In this document: piece after piece, positions 18,956 to 23,015 of the stretch
How positions within the stretch are numbered: position 1 is the stretch's first letter
How the letters are laid out: each line of letters begins with the position of its first letter
DNA from: Trichosphaerium sp. ATCC 40318
Taxonomy: Eukaryota > Discosea > Flabellinia > Trichosidae
NCBI GenBank assembly: GCA_038496445.1
Contig: JALMLS010000069.1
Coordinates: 1-23,015, forward strand
Direction of reading: 5' to 3'
DNA: 23,015 bases
Translations under genes and position numbers: made by a program
Notes under the pieces: model-generated
Database searches by the model: none
What the model was told of the DNA's origin: nothing
The model's input: only the letters and a program-made list of their open reading frames with translations

Positions 18956-21078
18956 ATGCAGTCTATAATCGTGCTCTTACTACTAGTTGGGTTTGTGGGC
19001 GCTCAAACCGGCAAAAAAACATCGTTTTTGTTTATTTTGGTGGATGACATGGGCTGGTCTGACTTTGGATACCATAATGGCTTCGTTAAGACACCAAACA
19101 TCGATGCATTCGCTAACGGAGAGAACTCAATAAAGTTTTTAGGTAAGTAACGGAAAAATCGAAAATACGCCGTTTAGGCTCACGTGTTTACCTTTTTTCA
19201 TTGTTAACTTTGTTTCATTTAGATTTTCATAGCGGTACGCTTTTCTCAATTGTTCGATGGTATTTAGTTTGGGGAATCATGGCGCAAACGCTATGACCTC
19301 GGAGAGAGTGATACCAAGGCCTTCAGGGCCTTTTTTTGAAATGGGAAATTTTTCCTTGTCATGTTCGTATGACATTTCCTTGTAACTTACCATACTCAAG
19401 GTGGTACAGTATGTTCTCCTACCCGCGCTACTGTACTTACAGGTAGAAATCATGTAAGAGATTGCGTATACTATGTTTACGGATGCACAGATCCTTCCTT
19501 GTGTCAAGTACGAACATGCTTCTGAAGATGAAAGTGTATTGTTTAATACTCACCCTAGGCCAACATGCCATTTGGTGGACCTGATCCAAAGGTTTTCACT
19601 GCAGCGGACGCAGTAAGAAAAGCTGACGCCTCTTACCGATCATCAATATTCGGGAAATGGCATTTGGGAGACTTCTTTGATAATCCCAGTGTTAAGTATC
19701 CTTCATCACCAATCACACATGGTTTTGATCATTTCAACATGACAATTGAAGTAGCGCCTACCGCTACAACGAATTGCAAATGTAAGAAGGAGTGGGAAGA
19801 CACTTGTATGGTAGGACACTATGGACCAAACTCGCATTACAACACGTAAGAGTCAACCCCAAAGAAACCTTGTTCTTCTTTTCTGACAGTTTTTTGTAGC
19901 TTGCGAGACTGTTGTAATTACTGGTGGGAGAACTCCACTGCACCTGAAGGAGTTTTCAATGCTAGCATCCCAGTAGGTAAGAACGACGCAGAGTTTCTTG
20001 TAGACTCGTTTGAATCGTTCTTAACTGAAAGGAATGGCGATCCGTTCTTGAGTATGATTTGGTTTCACAATAATCACATTCCTTACATAGCATGTATGCC
20101 TCTCTTTATCCTTCTTATCTCACTCCGTGTAGTGAATAAAACTCGCCAAGACTGCGCTGACGGAAAGACTTGTCCTAAAGGCGATTATTCCAGTGCTCAA
20201 CTGGATTACTACGGTGCAGAAGTAGAACTAGATGAACAGATTGGAAGAATTAGGAAGTTACTTAAAACGCAAGGATATGCTGATAACACGATGATCTGGT
20301 TCACAAGCGATAATGGCCCAGAAGGAAATTGTGATAATGGGATATGTGACGCTGCCCATTACCTAACTTGGCCAGGTTCAGCCAAAGGATTACGTGGAAG
20401 AAAGCGAGACACATGGGAAGGAGGACATCGAGGTAAATGTTGCTTGGTTTTTGCTTTGCAAGAATCCTTTGGAGTTGACACTTTTCTTTAGTTGCTGGTA
20501 TCATAGAATGGCCTGAGATGATAAAAAAAAACAGAGTGGTTCCAAATACTCCTGTAAGTTATCCCACCTCGAAATCATGCCGGTTAACTCTAGTTAGGTT
20601 AATACTGTTGATTTCTTACCTACAGTGATGGATATTCTTAACGTAGAAAGACCAGAAGATCAAAAAGATTGGGCTATGGACGGCACAAGTATAATGCCAC
20701 TAATAAGAGGAGAAGAGTTCCCAGGTAATAAAAAAAACTAACACCTGTTTGATTGTTTGTACGACGCTGACATAACACTTAGATCGTGGCATGGGATGGT
20801 GGTGGCACGGACGCGTTGGGTTAGGATGGCGCTACGGAAAGTGGAAGCTTGTCAATGATTCAAAATCATGCCTGAAAGAAGCTTGCGAACCTGCTTTGTA
20901 TGATTTAGATGCTGACTTGCAAGAGACAACTGATCTTTCTTTAAAATATCCTGTCATTTTTGAACAAATGAAAGCAAACTTGACAGAGTGGGTACAATCT
21001 TTATACCACTCAACAAAAGTTGAATCAAAGTGTCCTACGGCACCAAACCTATATCCACCAATGCCAGATGTTTTTTAA
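18956..21078 (+). CDS. Secreted or lysosomal sulfatase (arylsulfatase family)
   Basis: Predicted to hydrolyse sulfate esters on glycans or lipids. The 413-residue, nine-exon model uses exons 18956-19142, 19223-19234, 19401-19507, 19559-19845, 19900-20093, 20133-20432, 20492-20557, 20626-20724 and 20783-21078, all phases consistent. A signal peptide (SIIVLLLLVGFVGA) leads into FILVDDMGW, whose paired Asp bind the metal. Next is the signature GGTVCSPTRATVLTGR with Cys71, the residue converted to formylglycine in active enzymes, so activity depends on a formylglycine-generating enzyme. Later motifs are FGKWHLGD, WFTSDNGPEG and TWEGGHRVAGIIEWP, then GWRYGKWKLV near the C terminus. Exon 2 is a 12-base microexon. 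Substrate cannot be assigned; the tail lacks a recognisable anchor. AATAAA at 21082 is a likely poly(A) signal. Confidence 0.95.
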
Positions 21079-21162
21079 ATGAATAAAGACGCATAGAAGC
21101 ACTACATATAAAAACTTGTTTTTTGATTCAATTCTTGGTTTTTTATTTCTGCTGCTGAGTTG
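21079..21162 (+). terminator. Sulfatase 3' flank with poly(A) signal
   Basis: A canonical AATAAA hexamer lies at 21082-21087, four bases after the stop codon. If it is used, the 3' UTR would be very short. No other signal is seen before the repeat zone begins. Confidence 0.5.
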
Positions 21163-21258
21163 ATTAGCAAAACCTTCGCTACCAGTTTGAGCTTTGTAGC
21201 AAGCATAAGGTCTGTAAAAATGGAAGAGGTCACAGTCCTACGTGACTTCACAGCTTAG
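21163..21258 (-). repeat. About 100-bp interspersed element, copy R3
   Basis: The reverse complement aligns with R1 through AAGCTGTGAAGT, GTGACCTCT, TTTTACAGA, ATGCTTGCTACAAAGC and AGCGAAGGTTTTGCT. It lies in opposite orientation to R1 and R2. Confidence 0.78.
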
Positions 21259-21376
21259 TGGTGATTATATTGATCTGCACATTAAAACAGCTATCACAAC
21301 TACCAGAAAACAATTGGTAAGAACCTTGTATTTTCAGCATAAACGTTGTAAAGTCGTAGTTAAAAAAGTAAAGGAA

Positions 21377-21473
21377 CAAAACCTTCGCTGGTCCAGCCAG
21401 TGCTCTGTAGCAAGCGTATGGGTTCTGTTGTAGAGGGAGCGGTCACAATTTCTTATGACTTCGCAATACGGTT
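21377..21473 (-). repeat. About 100-bp interspersed element, copy R4
   Basis: The near-perfect inverted partner of R2 at 11031-11132. Flanking sequence on either side of R4 differs from that of R2, so the shared unit has defined edges. Confidence 0.88.
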
Positions 21474-21780
21474 AATAATACATTGCGTGCTGCACTTTAA
21501 AAATACTTAAAATTCTGTTAAAAAAAAAATGTGGTTTAATCACCTTCTTAAAAACGTTACTAGTAAAACAAACGTACATGTTAAGCACATCTTGTTTTTA
21601 CAAATACAAGCGACTTTTTTGTTCACGTTCCACGAAATACAAAACTCAAAGCTTCCAACTGGGTGCTCTACGCAAGGTGGCTATTAATGTAGCTGATCGC
21701 AATACTTTTAGTTTATCGCTATGTAAGACTCTGCTTGTAGTTGTAGCATGAGAAGATTGTGTTTTTTGACGAAAACAGCA
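21474..21780. other. Right-arm-specific spacer
   Basis: These roughly 300 bases have no counterpart in the left arm, where R2 almost abuts the second block. I see no gene, RNA or repeat inside it. Confidence 0.5.
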
Positions 21781-22324
21781 TTAAATTAACAATTAAAGGT
21801 TTAGCACATACACTAACAATAAAAGTAACACTATTGATACTGTTTCAGCATTGTAAAACGATCGAGCGATTATGTACATGCAAAATGCTACAAGTAAGAT
21901 TCGCAAAAGAAACCTTGTGCAAAAACCTCGACTACACAAAAAAAAAGATCAATATCGGTGTGTTAGTAAACCTGACATTGTTTTTGCAAATGTTGTTGAA
22001 TTATAAATTTCAGTGAATGTTGCGTTTTCATTTCTTTGGCACTTTGATCACAATCCCACAATTTTTTTATTTCTGCACAATGACGATGATAAAAGGTTGT
22101 CAACGTTTCCTTCTCATGTGTTTCTCGGCCTAATGGCTTTGATCATGTGTAGTAAAAGTTCAGCTTGGGTTAAACCCCATGCAAGTGACCACGTGTCACT
22201 TTGTCTTTAACCCCATTATTTGGAAAACTAATGGTGATTTGATATTGCTTGCAGTGTCAGTTCCCATACAGTGATTATCCTAGCATAGCACCACCCGCTA
22301 GAGTCTTAGTCACTTTTTTTATGC
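21781..22324 (-). repeat. Right arm of the large inverted repeat
   Basis: This is the reverse complement of the left arm in two blocks. 21781-21947 pairs with 11009-10846, and 22005-22324 pairs with 10500-10181. The outer edge on both sides is GCAT followed by an A-tract and AGTGACTA. A frame from ATG 21871 to TAA 22007 (MYMQNATSKIRKRNLVQKP) is intact here, but one base is missing at the corresponding place in the left arm. The 320-base block keeps an ATG-less frame to 22210. Confidence 0.9.
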
Positions 22325-22552
22325 GAAAACGTTATCGGTTTGTTAACTTAAAAGTCAGCGAGCTGTAGTTGGTAGATGAGATTTGATTAGCACAAAAAGT
22401 AAGCCTTAAAATGTGCATTTGATAAACATATTTACATCAAGCACTACGTCGTAAAGGAGGCCATGTTAAATTGTTGTGCGTTAAAATAAAGTACAGTCTC
22501 AATACATTTTATTTACGTTTTTGTTCTAGTCCTACTCTAAAAAAAAGGATTT
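22325..22552. other. Intergenic flank outside the inverted repeat
   Basis: About 230 AT-rich bases unique within this window. They probably include the 3' UTR of the minus-strand gene to the right. No gene is visible. Confidence 0.5.
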
Positions 22553-23015
22553 CTAATTGTTCTTTTTCTGGGATGCGCTTGAAGGTTTTGGTGGTAAAAA
22601 TTTCTGCCATTTATCCTCTGTGAGCCCTTTTACAAATTGTCCAATGAACATAGATCCAATAGCTTTAGGAAAGTACTACGAGAACCATTAACAAAAATCA
22701 CAAGTAAATTCGACAAGGATTTCTTGCATCACAAGGCTATACTTACTTTATATAGTGAACGAACAATACCATTAACAACACCTTCATTGTACATATCATC
22801 ACCACGAGCGATGGCTTGTTTGTACTCACTTACAGCTGCCTAGGGACCAAACGTAAGAAATACAGATGGGCACGTGTAAGATCAATGAAACGTGAAAAAA
22901 ACTCCAAAATTGCGTACCTCTAGAGTTGTATGCATGGATTTTAATGAGTTGCATACAAGAATCTGGTAGAGTCATTTTTGTACCATCTGACATTTCCATT
23001 GCATCCAAGAATTCT
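22553..23015 (-). CDS. C-terminal part of an unidentified helical protein (5' end beyond window)
   Basis: Three exons are visible: 23015-22918 (open at the edge), 22835-22747 and 22675-22553. They are joined by 82-base (gtacgc...ggcag) and 71-base (gtaagt...cgtag) introns with matching phases. The roughly 103 residues read from EFLDAMEMSDGTKM through CMQLIKIHAYNSRAVSEY, MYNEGVVNGIVRSLYKYFPK and GSMFIGQFVKGLTEDKWQKF. They finish with a low-complexity Ser/Lys tail and TAG. The composition is helical and could be the end of a HEAT- or TPR-like scaffold, but I cannot name the family. No membrane segment is present. Confidence 0.7.

Noticed and set aside
19308-19345. Hairpin AAGGCC-TTCAG-GGCCTT followed by T-tract, resembling a bacterial terminator
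   Set aside because: It lies inside a sulfatase intron of a eukaryotic gene; a Rho-independent terminator makes no sense here, and a short palindrome can arise by chance.
10181-22324. A Polinton/Maverick-type transposon with long terminal inverted repeats
   Set aside because: The interior encodes ordinary cellular proteins with many introns, and no integrase, polymerase or capsid gene is present.
1-23015. tRNA, rRNA or CRISPR array
   Set aside because: I found no tRNA B-box context with a foldable cloverleaf, no rRNA segment, and no regularly spaced short repeats. The 100-bp elements are irregularly spaced and inverted.

Overview
This window comes from a compact, AT-rich eukaryotic nuclear genome. 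Nearly every gene is cut into short exons by small GT-AG introns. The proteins are typical of the eukaryotic endomembrane and nuclear machinery: AP-3 delta, an ER J-protein, a splicing regulator, BTB proteins and a secreted sulfatase. There is no operon-like layout, no ribosome binding site and no prokaryotic replicon feature. The lineage cannot be fixed from sequence alone. A protist or another small-genome eukaryote fits best.

Layout. 1-3312 (-): AP-3 complex delta subunit, running off the left edge. 3530-5109 (-): DNAJB11/ERdj3-like ER co-chaperone, divergent from a small coiled-coil gene (5259-5987, +). 6189-7606 (-): a protein of about 18 YwqK/MORN-like repeats. 7792-8193 (-) and 8279-9589 (-): a 78-residue putative membrane protein and a 408-residue protein of unknown function. 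9590-11324: a repeat-rich intergenic zone. 11325-12362 (-): peptidyl-tRNA hydrolase, head-to-head with a DUF5678-like gene (12413-12989, +). 13341-16084 (-): a 15-exon double-BTB/BACK protein. 16542-17776 (+): NSRP1/CCDC55-family splicing regulator. 18303-18698 (+): a small type I membrane protein. 18956-21078 (+): a nine-exon sulfatase. 21079-22552: a second repeat-rich zone, in inverted orientation to the first. 22553-23015 (-): the C-terminal end of an unidentified gene.

Most apparent frameshifts in the raw translation disappear once short introns (28 to about 195 bases) are removed. I reconstructed exon structures by hand, using reading-frame continuity, GT-AG ends and family alignments recalled in general terms. 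These models are predictions, firm where a conserved protein spans the junction and weaker in the orphan genes.

The most unusual signals are: (1) a donor-site preference for GTACGT/C, with one matching GC-AG intron; (2) a class of 28-32 base introns; (3) about 320 bp plus about 165 bp of inverted repeat flanking a roughly 11 kb block of single-copy genes, with a family of about 100-bp elements in the same zones; (4) a YwqK-repeat gene in which one repeat appears either frameshifted or turned into an intron; (5) absence of TGA among the 12 stop codons I could assign.
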